This document shows, one piece after another, positions 15,567-23,365 of a stretch of DNA of 32,248 nt. The position numbers and the translations under genes are program-made. The first letter of the stretch is position 1. Each line of letters opens with the position of its first letter. This stretch comes from Candidatus Wallbacteria bacterium (GTDB lineage: Bacteria > Muiribacteriota > UBA6191 > JACPRK01), in the NCBI GenBank assembly GCA_016190005.1, contig JACPRK010000144.1, forward strand, positions 1 through 32,248, written 5' to 3'. The notes under the pieces are model-generated. The model searched no databases. It was not told the DNA's origin and was given only the letters and a program-made list of their open reading frames with translations.

Positions 15567-15585
15567 CCTGAGCTTGTCGAAGGAT
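15512..15585. repeat. 18-bp tandem repeat fused to interspersed hairpin repeat, copy 2
   Basis: Three exact copies of TCCTGAGCCCCCCGCTCA lie at 15512-15529, 15530-15547 and 15548-15565. The hairpin repeat ATCCT-GAGCTTGTCGA-AGGAT follows at 15565-15585. The 18-bp unit is in frame with the PilW-like gene and reads as Arg-Met-Ser-Gly-Gly-Leu repeats. Confidence 0.85.
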
Positions 15586-15627
15586 GCCCAAGCCCCAGCC
15601 CGAGCGGCACTCCTCCCCCGCCCGGCG

Positions 15628-16227
15628 CTATCTCGGAACCTTGACGTCTTCATGCGAAATCAACGTATCCAGGATTAGCCGGCGCGTCGACTTGGCGTCG
15701 GCCAGATTGGGGCCGTAATCGACCCGCACCCTCACTTCGACCAGGAACGGACTACGAACGTACGCCCCACCCAGGCGGAGCGGTGCCTGCATGACCTGGA
15801 GGTATCGGTGATAGCCCGGCCGCTCAGGCTGCAGCCGCATCCGGGATGCCTCGACGAGCGTCTGGCACGCGGCCAGCAGCGGGAACGAGCCCCCGCCTTG
15901 TCTCAGTCGCTCTTCCACGTCCACCCACTCGGGGAACTGGGGAAACGGGTTCTCGAGCGGCATCGGCGCCATCGCCGTCACCCCCGAGCGTCCCTCGGCG
16001 ATCGCCCGTGTCTGTTCCAGCAGCTCCGTGGCGAGGTTCGTGGCCACCAGCTCCATCCGGTCCATCGAGCTCTCCCGCGCCGACGTCCAGTTCATGAACG
16101 CGATCGGCACCAGCCCCAGCGCCAGCAGCGCCGTCGCGATCAGCGCCTCCACCAGCGTGAACCCACCGCCCGCCGCGGCAGCCCCGACCGAGGCCGGCGC
16201 TTTCGAAGTCCTCGTCACGCTCTTCAC
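15628..16227 (-). CDS. PilV-like prepilin-type minor pilin
   Basis: The product is 199 residues. The GTG start at 16227 overlaps the stop of the upstream gene by 4 bp (GTGA), indicating translational coupling. A 22-residue leader ends in GGG^FTLVEALIATALLALGLVPIAF, a canonical class III prepilin signal with Glu5, followed by the membrane/assembly helix. The remaining ~150 residues look like the variable globular part of PilV-type minor pilins. The product should be processed by prepilin peptidase, which is not encoded in this window, and incorporated into a pilus or pseudopilus. It ends in frame before the PilW-like gene. Confidence 0.88.
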   Translation of the reverse strand: MKSVTRTSKAPASVGAAAAGGGFTLVEALIATALLALGLVPIAFMNWTSARESSMDRMELVATNLATELLEQTRAIAEGRSGVTAMAPMPLENPFPQFPEWVDVEERLRQGGGSFPLLAACQTLVEASRMRLQPERPGYHRYLQVMQAPLRLGGAYVRSPFLVEVRVRVDYGPNLADAKSTRRLILDTLISHEDVKVPR

Positions 16228-18485
16228 GGCGCCCCGACCTCCGCCCCGTCCCGGTACGTGACGCCCCCGGCGAAGTCCGTGTCGCTCATCGAGATCCGGT
16301 ACTGTTCATGAGCCAACGGACCCGTCGGGTCGTAGGCACCGTCGTAGACGACGCGGCAGCCGCGCCAGCCCGTCAGCTGGTCGATCGCCCCGGTGCCCAG
16401 AGTGCCCACCAGCAGGACCTTGCTGGCCCTGCCGAGAGCCCCCGTGAAAACCGCGCCGTCCACTCGCGCCCCCGGCGAGATGTCGACACCTCCGGCCACG
16501 AGACTGAATCGCGTCGCCGGGTTCTTTTGCCGGAAGTGCCCGCGGAAGCTGACGTGGCCCACCACGAGCAGCCCTCCATCTGCGACCTCGACGTTTGGCG
16601 GAAACGTCAGGTCGCCGTCGACCCTGACAGCGCGACCTCCCAGCTCGAGCACGTAGCCGCCGCCGGGTTTTCCCCTGAGCGCCGTGGCGATGAGCTCGGC
16701 CGGGCTCATCCGAAGCACCACACGTTCCTGTGCCAGCAGCTCGGGCGCGAAGCTCGACATGCTCTCCTCTGGGACCCGCGCGTTGTCGAAGTGGACCCTC
16801 GCCCCCTCGGCATTGGGCATCGACGCGTGCACGGGATCGGTGTAGGCGACCTGGAAGCCCTTGACCTCGACCACCCGGTCGGGAAACGGCACGCCCTCCC
16901 GGAACGGAAGAAGCGCCGCCGCCAGCAGTTTGAAGCTCTCCTGTTGCGACAGCTTCATCAACTCCGGGACGACGTTGGCCGGGACCTGCACCTCTCGGCA
17001 TGACCACGGGTCGTACTGCTCGAATCCGCCGAACAGCCTCGTGTACCGATACTCCAGCGGGTCGAGCCGGAGGATCTCCCTGCCCACCTCGCTCGGCACC
17101 GGAACGCCGTCGCAGAGCGCGTTCTGATTCACGACGTTGTAGGGCGGCTGGCCCGGCGAATTGAACGGGATCAGCCGCACCGGCGCCTGGCCCGCTTGCT
17201 CCCGAGTCGTGTCGGTCGAGTACGCCTCCGAATCGACATGCCTCAGGAACGGGTCGACGCTCTCCCGCACCGGCAGCGGCCGCGAGCATCCCGTCGCCTG
17301 GTCGCTCTCGTCCTTCGAGGTCGCGTCCCGATCGATGGCGAGGTCGGTGTAGAGCGCCAGCCCCTGCATCACCGGCCCGATGACCTTGGTGGTGGAAGGG
17401 TTCGTCCGATCACCGAACAGGTGCAGTCGGGACGACTTCTCGTCGAACTCCCCGCCGCTCCCGAAAAGCTCCAGAAAGTTCATCCCGATGTGATATCCCC
17501 AGAACGCGCCTTGCAGCAGGAGCGCCTGCTCCTCGCCCGGATGGTCAGGGTCCGGCGGGCGGGCCGACGAGATCCCTCCGGGCGGATTTCCGACCTCGTG
17601 GGCGCGCGGCTGCTCGCCCTCCTGTGAGAGGTGGAAGTCCTCGCCGGCCTCGGACTGGTCTCCGGCCGTCAGCTTGAAGACGGTCGGTTCAGTGCCGAAG
17701 AAGAGCCACCCCGGCTGGGGAGGCGGCTGGATCTGAAGGTCGTTCACGACCGGCTCGGCGTTGTGGAAGAGGGAGGTCGGCCCTTCGTCGCCCAAGTCGG
17801 CCGGGGCTCCAGTTGGGAGATTGGAGTAATCGTTGGCCGCCGAGCTACCACCGCCCAGGGCGAAAGCCGTGAAGCGCGGCACAAGCGGGATGAGCACCGA
17901 GTAGACCCGCACCGACTTGTCCGTCCAGGCCGTGCGGGTAGCGCCGCCGTAGGTGGCCGATGCGACCAGACGCAGCGTCACTTCCTTTTCGACCGGGTCC
18001 TGGAACTTCTCGTTGGCCTTGACCGATGGCTGGTGCAGCGGCCTGGGAGCCATTCGCAGGAACACCCGCAACCGAGCCCCCCGGTACTTCAACAGGAGCC
18101 GCTCGATCGGTTCCAGCGCCCAGTCGCCGCACTTGGCCTTGAAGAACGCCGTGTGGTCACCGGACTGTCCCTCCACGCGGCCCAGCTTCTTCCTCAGCGT
18201 CTCCTCATCCTGCAGGAGAAAGGCGTAGAGGGAGCCGGCGTCGAGCCCACCCGAGAGCTTCTCCGGCAAGATCGCGTGTCGCACGGCGAAGCTCATGTTC
18301 GAGATCGCTCCCTGAGCCAGCGCCAGCGCCACTTCGCCTGAGGAGTACCGGTGGGTCCAGACATCCCGGTGGCGCATGTCGCGAAGCAAGAAGGCTGCGA
18401 CCATCCCCAGGAGCCCAAGCAGCGCCGCGACGAGGTAGATGACAAACCCTCGTCGTCCGTGCCGACCCGGTCCCGGTCTGCTCAC
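16224..18485 (-). CDS. Large PilX/GspK-like prepilin-type protein with C-terminal beta-helix-like segment
   Basis: The frame opens at 18767, but the extra N-terminus is Arg/Ser/Pro-rich and not protein-like. The GTG at 18485 has GGGAGAG 8 bp upstream and gives 753 residues. A basic leader ends in GRRG^FVIYLVAALLGLLGMVAAFLLRD, a prepilin-like cleavage site and helix. The Glu5 of other pilins is absent, as in PilX-like and GspK tip proteins. The long central region is unrecognised. Around residues 620-710, runs such as VRVDGDLTFPPNVEVADGGLLVVGHVSFRG and ISPGARVDGAVFTGAL resemble a short right-handed beta-helix as in polymer-forming/bactofilin-type sequences. It is probably a large tip or priming component of the pilin module. 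Its end overlaps the PilV-like start by 4 bp. Confidence 0.8.
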   Translation of the reverse strand: MSRPGPGRHGRRGFVIYLVAALLGLLGMVAAFLLRDMRHRDVWTHRYSSGEVALALAQGAISNMSFAVRHAILPEKLSGGLDAGSLYAFLLQDEETLRKKLGRVEGQSGDHTAFFKAKCGDWALEPIERLLLKYRGARLRVFLRMAPRPLHQPSVKANEKFQDPVEKEVTLRLVASATYGGATRTAWTDKSVRVYSVLIPLVPRFTAFALGGGSSAANDYSNLPTGAPADLGDEGPTSLFHNAEPVVNDLQIQPPPQPGWLFFGTEPTVFKLTAGDQSEAGEDFHLSQEGEQPRAHEVGNPPGGISSARPPDPDHPGEEQALLLQGAFWGYHIGMNFLELFGSGGEFDEKSSRLHLFGDRTNPSTTKVIGPVMQGLALYTDLAIDRDATSKDESDQATGCSRPLPVRESVDPFLRHVDSEAYSTDTTREQAGQAPVRLIPFNSPGQPPYNVVNQNALCDGVPVPSEVGREILRLDPLEYRYTRLFGGFEQYDPWSCREVQVPANVVPELMKLSQQESFKLLAAALLPFREGVPFPDRVVEVKGFQVAYTDPVHASMPNAEGARVHFDNARVPEESMSSFAPELLAQERVVLRMSPAELIATALRGKPGGGYVLELGGRAVRVDGDLTFPPNVEVADGGLLVVGHVSFRGHFRQKNPATRFSLVAGGVDISPGARVDGAVFTGALGRASKVLLVGTLGTGAIDQLTGWRGCRVVYDGAYDPTGPLAHEQYRISMSDTDFAGGVTYRDGAEVGAP

Positions 18486-18530
18486 GTTCGGTGCTCTCCC
18501 GCGAGAGCCACGAAAGTCAGACACCGGCGC

Positions 18531-18550
18531 CCCCCGGAAGTTCCAGGGGG
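18531..18550 (-). other. Inverted repeat in the leader of the PilX-like gene
   Basis: CCCCC(T)GGAACTTCCGGGGG on the minus strand can fold into a short hairpin with one bulged base, 45 bp before the GTG at 18485. No T-run follows. The 247-bp gap 18486-18732 otherwise shows no gene. It may attenuate or stabilise the message between the ATPase and pilin genes. Confidence 0.3.
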
Positions 18551-18732
18551 ATGAGGGCGTTCGCGGTTGATGAGTCGCATCGGGGGACCGTGGTCCAGAC
18601 GGCCCAATGACCTCTCCTCCGCTGTTTGTGGCAAGTCGGCTGACGCGCCCACGAATCCACGCTGCTTCGTCGAGAGCGGAAGTCGTTCCGCGCAGTTTCC
18701 CGATCGGATGCCACGAGGAGCGCCGCGTCCCC

Positions 18733-20514
18733 TCAAGCGAGCTGCGGCGGACCGATCTGCCGGACAACCTCCGCGGCGGTCGTCAGACCGGCCAGGACCT
18801 TTGAGAAGCCGTCCACCATCATCGGCTTGAATCCGCCGGCGCGCGCCGCGGTGAGGAGCTCTGTGGCGCTGGCCCGATTGAGCACGAGCTCGGTGAGGGC
18901 GGGGAACATCGTGAGTACTTCGTGGATCGCGATTCGGCCGTTGTAGCCAATGAAGGAACACTCTGGGCATCCGGCGGCCTCGCAGACACGGGAACCCGAC
19001 AGACCCAGGGCCTCCTTGATCCTGGCCAGCTCGTCCGGCATTCGGTAGATCGGACGCTTGCACGAGCAGAGCAGCCGGACCAACCGCTGCGCCACGATGG
19101 CCCGCGTGCACGTGCCGATCACAAACGGCTCGACGCCCATCTCCAGGAGCCGCGTGATGGCCGTGGTAGCGCTGTTGGCGTGCAAGGTCGAGATGACGAA
19201 GTGGCCGGTGAGTCCAGCCTCGAACGCAATCTTGGCAGTCTCCGAGTCCCGCATCTCGCCAACCATGATCACGTTCGGGTCCTGCCGCAACAGGGCCCGC
19301 AGCATCACGGGAAACGTCAGCTCGATGGCGTCATGGATCTGCGTCTGATAGGTGCCGGGCATCTCGAACTCGATCGGGTCTTCGAGCGTGAAGAGCGAGA
19401 CAGAGCGGTCGTTGACATGCTGTAGTGCCGCATACACAGTGGTGGTCTTTCCTGAGCCGGTCGGCCCTGTGACCAGCACCGTGCCATTGGGGTGGAGCAG
19501 CGCGTCGTTCATCAGCTGGAGGTTTTCCTTGGAGAGTCCGATCTCGGCGAGCCCCGGGACCGTGGAGCCTCGCTCCAGGATCCGCAGAGTCACCTTCTCG
19601 CCTTGCCGTGTGGGGATCGTGCTGACGCGCATCAGCACCGAAAGCGGTGCGCCCTGCCCAGTCACCTGCACCCGCGTGCGGCCGTCCTGGGGCAGGCGGG
19701 TCTCGCTGATGTTCATCTCTGAGATGACCTTGATCCGGGAGATCACCGCGCTGGACACGGCGGGCGTGCACGGGGCTTCGAGATCTCGCAGCGCGCCGTC
19801 CTTGCGGAACCTGACGGCTAGCCTGGCCCCGTCCAGGACGATGTGCGCGTCCGAGGCGCCCATCGCCACGGCGGCAGCCACGATCTCGGACACGATGGCC
19901 GGCGCATCCCCGCCGGCGACCACACTGGCAAACCTCGCCGAGAAGTTGCCAGCCCCAGGCTTCACGGAGACGACCACCGCCCCGGCCGACGATCCGGACG
20001 CGGAAGCGGCGGGACGCAGGCCCGACGCCGGCCGCACGGCCCCACCGCTCGAAACTGGCTGCGAGGAAGGCGCGGCGGGGTTCTCGAGCCCCCTGGGCAA
20101 CAGACGTTCCAGCTCTGCCTCGATCTCCTTCATCGGGACAGCGACCCAATCGATCGTGAGGTTCTTGCCAGCGACGAGACGCTCGACTTCACTCCTCACA
20201 CCGGGGTCGGCCGCTGCGAAGGTGACGTGCGAGCCCTTCCGATCCACCGGCAAGACCTGAAGCCTGCGCAACTTCATCAAATCCAGCGCAACTACCAGGT
20301 CGCCGGCGACCGTCCCCGGCACCAGGTGCGAGTACGCCAGACCATAGTGACGCGCCGTCATCATCCCCACGAGGTCCGCATCCACGCCCGGCTGTGCCAG
20401 AAGTCCCATCAGAAACGAGCATCCCGTGCGCTGAGCTTCCTCCTCTGCCCTGCGAACGGTAGCCTGGTTGGCGACGCCGGCCGCCACGATCGCCTCGGCG
20501 AGGGACTTTCCCAT
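18733..20514 (-). CDS. PilB/GspE-type assembly ATPase
   Basis: The product is 593 residues with ATG at 20514 and GGAGG 9 bp upstream. The N-terminal ~130 residues form a GspE/MshE-type N-domain (DLVGMMTARHYGLAYSHLVPG), followed by a Pro/Ser/Ala-rich linker. The catalytic domain has Walker A GPTGSGKTT near residue 350, an Asp-box-like LLRQDPNVIMVGEMRD (Walker B) and the His box TGHFVISTLHANSA. A cysteine zinc motif follows, with CSC near 483 and CEAAGCPEC near 510, as in PilB/GspE. The first pair has unusually tight spacing (CxC). It powers extension of a type IV pilus or pseudopilus from the cytoplasmic face of the inner membrane. PilT and PilC are not present in the window. It is preceded by a cyclic-nucleotide-binding protein 17 bp upstream. 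Confidence 0.93.
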   Translation of the reverse strand: MGKSLAEAIVAAGVANQATVRRAEEEAQRTGCSFLMGLLAQPGVDADLVGMMTARHYGLAYSHLVPGTVAGDLVVALDLMKLRRLQVLPVDRKGSHVTFAAADPGVRSEVERLVAGKNLTIDWVAVPMKEIEAELERLLPRGLENPAAPSSQPVSSGGAVRPASGLRPAASASGSSAGAVVVSVKPGAGNFSARFASVVAGGDAPAIVSEIVAAAVAMGASDAHIVLDGARLAVRFRKDGALRDLEAPCTPAVSSAVISRIKVISEMNISETRLPQDGRTRVQVTGQGAPLSVLMRVSTIPTRQGEKVTLRILERGSTVPGLAEIGLSKENLQLMNDALLHPNGTVLVTGPTGSGKTTTVYAALQHVNDRSVSLFTLEDPIEFEMPGTYQTQIHDAIELTFPVMLRALLRQDPNVIMVGEMRDSETAKIAFEAGLTGHFVISTLHANSATTAITRLLEMGVEPFVIGTCTRAIVAQRLVRLLCSCKRPIYRMPDELARIKEALGLSGSRVCEAAGCPECSFIGYNGRIAIHEVLTMFPALTELVLNRASATELLTAARAGGFKPMMVDGFSKVLAGLTTAAEVVRQIGPPQLA

Positions 20515-20531
20515 CTCGACGATCCTCCGCG

Positions 20532-21695
20532 TCAGGCCAGCTCGCGGAACTGGCTGCGCGTCACTCTGTCCAGCCGTGCCAGAATCATCGCGGCCATCCC
20601 CTGCGCCATCTTGAAGTAGAGCTCCGGGTAGCGCCTCACGGCGTGGGGCAAGGTGTTCTTGTTGAGCACGAAGCAGATCGTCTCCTCGTGGGCGAGGATC
20701 CTGTGCGTGTGCGGAAATCCCGTCAGAAACGGAACGTCACCGACAGCCTGTCCCTCGCCGATGAGGCCGGCCCCCGCGTCGCCCGGCGCCCCATCCACGC
20801 CCAGCTTGCGCACCGCCCCACGCAGCACGATGTAGCAAAACGAGGCCCGTTCCCCGGGTTCGAAGAGCGGGGCGCCGGCCACGAAGCGGCGCTCGGACTC
20901 TCCGGCCTCTTCTCCGCGCAGCGGTGCCACCTTGTCGGGCTGCGGGGCCAGGGGTTTCGCGAGCTGGTCCTGAAGCGCTCTTAGCCGCTCCCCCAGCATG
21001 CGAATGAGCTGGACCCCGAAGCTCGGGTCGACCCTGGCGACCTCTGTGAAACGTTCTCGCGTGGAAACCTGGACGAGCACATCGTCCCGAGCGATCGCCA
21101 CTTCTGTGCGCCGCGGAGCCCCCAGCAGGGCCATCTCACCAAAGAAGGTCCCCGGCCCCAGCTCGCCGATATCCATCAGAGTGTGCCTGTCGATCACTCG
21201 ACACACCCGCACGCGGCCAGAGACGATCTCGTAGCACTCGCTGCCCGTCTCGTTCTCGATGTAGACCGGCTCGCCTGCGCGGTAGAGCCGGCGTGTCTGG
21301 AGAGGGTTGACGCGGCGGGGGTTCTCGCGGAAGTACTGCTCCAGCCGGCGAAACAGCTCCCGCGGCTCCACGGGCATCGGAATGTACTGGCCGATGCCGA
21401 GCGCGAGGAAGCGGCCCCGCAGCTCCTTCCTCTCGATTCCCGCCGCGTCCAGCAAGAGGATTGCTTCCGGCAGCGGGTGCCGCTCCTTCAGTGCGGCCAG
21501 CAGCTCGACATCCGCGTCGCTGGGCGCGTGCAACAGGATCAAGTCCGGCGTGAAGTCGTGCAACGCCGCCTGCAGGCGCTCCGGGTTCTCGGCCACGCGC
21601 ACGAGATACTCGTCGGCGGCTGCCTTCTTCGCCGCGGCCGCAAGCGCCGGATCGCAGGAGTACAAGAGTAGGTCGATGAGATCGGCCGCCGGCAC
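20532..21695 (-). CDS. Degenerate receiver plus two cyclic-nucleotide-binding domains
   Basis: GTG at 21695 is chosen because AAGGAG lies 6 bp upstream; the open frame extends to 21767 without a better site. The product is 387 residues. Residues ~5-125 resemble a response-regulator receiver (LIDLLLYSCDPALAAAAKKA, then PDLILLHAPSDADVELLAAL). The phospho-acceptor Asp position is His, so it is probably a non-phosphorylated receiver. Two cNMP-binding folds follow. The first has a good phosphate-binding cassette, FFGEMALLGAPRRTEVAIA. The second (AVGDVPFLTGFPHTHRILA) lacks the Glu and Arg that bind cyclic phosphate. There is no DNA-binding domain, so it probably acts by protein contact, most likely on the adjacent PilB-type ATPase. 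This partner assignment is inference from the 17-bp spacing. Confidence 0.85.
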   Translation of the reverse strand: MPAADLIDLLLYSCDPALAAAAKKAAADEYLVRVAENPERLQAALHDFTPDLILLHAPSDADVELLAALKERHPLPEAILLLDAAGIERKELRGRFLALGIGQYIPMPVEPRELFRRLEQYFRENPRRVNPLQTRRLYRAGEPVYIENETGSECYEIVSGRVRVCRVIDRHTLMDIGELGPGTFFGEMALLGAPRRTEVAIARDDVLVQVSTRERFTEVARVDPSFGVQLIRMLGERLRALQDQLAKPLAPQPDKVAPLRGEEAGESERRFVAGAPLFEPGERASFCYIVLRGAVRKLGVDGAPGDAGAGLIGEGQAVGDVPFLTGFPHTHRILAHEETICFVLNKNTLPHAVRRYPELYFKMAQGMAAMILARLDRVTRSQFRELA

Positions 21696-21801
21696 GAACC
21701 TCTCCTTCGAGTTGCTCTGCCCATATACCCCGCCCAGTTCCGTACTGCCGGGAGAACATCCTACCACGGCCTCGCCGCCACCGGTCCGTCACCGCACGCA
21801 G

Positions 21802-22356
21802 CTACTCGCGAAACAGATCACAGGCCAGGACGGGCAATCCAGCGAGCACCTTCGAGGGGATGGGCACGTCTCCGACGGCGCAGCCGATCTTGTCGTAGTG
21901 CTCCCCCTGGAGCGTCAGCACGGTCACGGTGCAGGCATCGGGGTCGATGAGCCAGTATTCGGGGATCCGGTGCTTGGCGTAGGCCTGTCGCTTCGTGACG
22001 TGATCGCGAGAGGCCGTGGCCGGCGACAGGATCTCGATGACCAGGTCCGGCGCCCCGTGCGCCCACTTCTTGATGACCGTCCCGAGCCTCTCCTTGCGAA
22101 TGAAGACGTGGTCGGGCTGGACGATAGTGGACTCCGCGAGGATGGTGTCGAACGGAGCGGCGACGAAGGCGCCCAGGCCGTGATCTTCGGCCCAGGCCGC
22201 GACGAGGCGCGTGATCCAGTGGCTGATCCTCTGGTGCCGGAACACGGGCGACGGTGTCACGAACAGCTCCCCCTCGATGACTTCATAACGCCTCCCGTCA
22301 TCGGGCAACTGACAGTACTCCGCGTAGGTGATTCTCTCTTCCTTCGGCAGCGGCAT
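21802..22356 (-). CDS. Uma2-family (DUF820) putative endonuclease-fold protein
   Basis: The start is either TTG at 22371 or ATG at 22356. The ATG is preferred and gives 184 residues. The Uma2 signatures are YEVIEGELFVTPSPVFRHQRI near the start, PDHVFIRKERLG, and PDLVIEILSPATASRDHVTKRQAYAKHRIPEYWLIDP from residue ~100. The Asp, Glu and downstream Lys match the PD-(D/E)XK nuclease fold. The biological role of this large, often multicopy family is not established. It reads in the same direction as the cNMP-binding gene 106 bp downstream. It may be an independent mobile-type gene sitting between the pilin operon and the decayed adhesin end. Confidence 0.9.
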   Translation of the reverse strand: MPLPKEERITYAEYCQLPDDGRRYEVIEGELFVTPSPVFRHQRISHWITRLVAAWAEDHGLGAFVAAPFDTILAESTIVQPDHVFIRKERLGTVIKKWAHGAPDLVIEILSPATASRDHVTKRQAYAKHRIPEYWLIDPDACTVTVLTLQGEHYDKIGCAVGDVPIPSKVLAGLPVLACDLFRE

Positions 22357-22380
22357 GGCGTGTGGATTCAACGGACCCGC

Positions 22381-22393
22381 AAGGTGACACCTT
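22381..22393. promoter_or_regulatory. Small palindrome upstream of the Uma2-family gene
   Basis: AAGGTG-A-CACCTT is a perfect 6-bp inverted repeat with a 1-nt centre. It lies 25 bp upstream of the ATG at 22356. It could be an operator half-site pair, or chance. Confidence 0.25.
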
Positions 22394-22481
22394 CACCCTA
22401 GCATGCCCGGCCCGGTGGTCGCGCCCGTGGCCGGCAAGCCGTTCTTCCAGGTTTCGACCCAGTAGGACGGCGAGGACTGCC

Positions 22482-22960
22482 TCAGGGGCAGGTGCAGCCT
22501 GTTCCGAATTCGGCCCGGGGAATCTGATCCAGAGGGGTGCGGTTGCCGGCGCTGTCCTCGGACTGGACGCCGTAGTAAGTGCTGCCGTCGTTGCCGAGAT
22601 CGACGTAGAGCCCAGTGACGTCGTGAGTGGTATCGGACTCGCTGGTCTCGTGATCAGCCGACACGAACGTAGAGCTATCCCCTCTGCCGAAGGGCCGGTA
22701 GAGGACGATCGGCGAACCCGAATCGCTGACGGCATTCCAACCAAGGCACTGCACGCTTCCCGTCCAGCAGTTCTTGGTCAGCCCTGCGGCGGCCGGGGCA
22801 ATGGTGTCGATGGTGAACGTCGTGTTGCTCGGAGCTGCGTTGCCGTTTCCGGCGGCGTCGAAGGCGTTGGTGATGTTCACGTTTGTCACGCCGTCCAGAA
22901 TGGAGCCGCCGTTCTGGGCCGCCGGCGTGTAGGTATAGGTCCAGCTGGTTCCGCCTTCCA
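22482..22960 (-). pseudogene. Truncated paralogous 3' end of the giant Ig/FN3 adhesin
   Basis: From about 22949 downwards the frame reads WTYTYTPAAQNGGSILDG, FDAAGNGNAAPSNTTFTIDT, then a Cys-containing FN3-like module (VQCLGWNAVSDSGS, YYGVQSEDSAGN), ending GTGCTCP before a stop at 22482. It matches the end of the intact giant protein, and about 145 bp are roughly 90% identical at DNA level (22804-22949 against 23674-23820), with one perfect 56-bp core. No start codon or upstream Ig repeats remain: the sequence switches abruptly to a transposase remnant at 22961. It is therefore the tail of a former second copy, or an alternative C-terminal cassette. It is probably not expressed unless rejoined. 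Confidence 0.8.
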
Positions 22961-23290
22961 ACCCGAGTTCGCGCGCTAGTCTTTCACTGTATGCTCGCCT
23001 ACTATGTCGAGTGGCATGTGAGACGAGATCTGGCTCCCTTGCTGTTCGATGACGAAGACAAACTGACTGCGGCAAGCATGCGTGAATCCGTGGTCGCACC
23101 GGCCCATCGCTCACCCTCGGATCAACGGAAGGCACTGACGAAGCGGACTGCGAGTGGCGAAGCAGTTCACAGTGTTCGCGTAGCCGCTTGCGGCACGACC
23201 CGCGCCGCCGAATTCGAGCGCCTGATGGTGCCCACACCGCTGCAGCGACGTGCCCTTGAACTGCTGGGCGTCCGCCGGGCTCTGCAGCCA
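22961..23290 (+). mobile_element. 3' remnant of an IS1634-type (IS4 superfamily) transposase gene
   Basis: The plus-strand frame reads RVRALVFHCMLAYYVEWHVR, then LAPLLFDDEDKLTAASMRESVVAPAHRSPSDQRKALTKRTASGEAVHS, and after a short internal loss VPTPLQRRALELLGV. This is the characteristic C-terminus of IS1634-type transposases. The N-terminal ~80% of the gene, including the catalytic DDE residues, is missing, and there is no start codon of its own. The remnant abuts the truncated adhesin tail at 22961. Sequence 23291-23365 holds no recognised feature and may include the old IS end. The element cannot move by itself. Confidence 0.8.
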
Positions 23291-23365
23291 GAATCCAGCA
23301 CAAGGAAACGGCGCAAAGCCGCGCCCGTCCAAACCTCTCGGGCTTGCTGTCGAAGGGACTTCGGA

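Noticed and set aside
18486-18767. Extended N-terminus of the PilX-like protein
   Set aside because: The extension is Arg/Ser/Pro-rich and not protein-like, and it would bury the prepilin leader. GTG 18485 has a good ribosome binding site.
22961-23290. Intact insertion sequence
   Set aside because: Only the C-terminal part of the transposase is present. No catalytic region, start codon or paired terminal repeats are seen.
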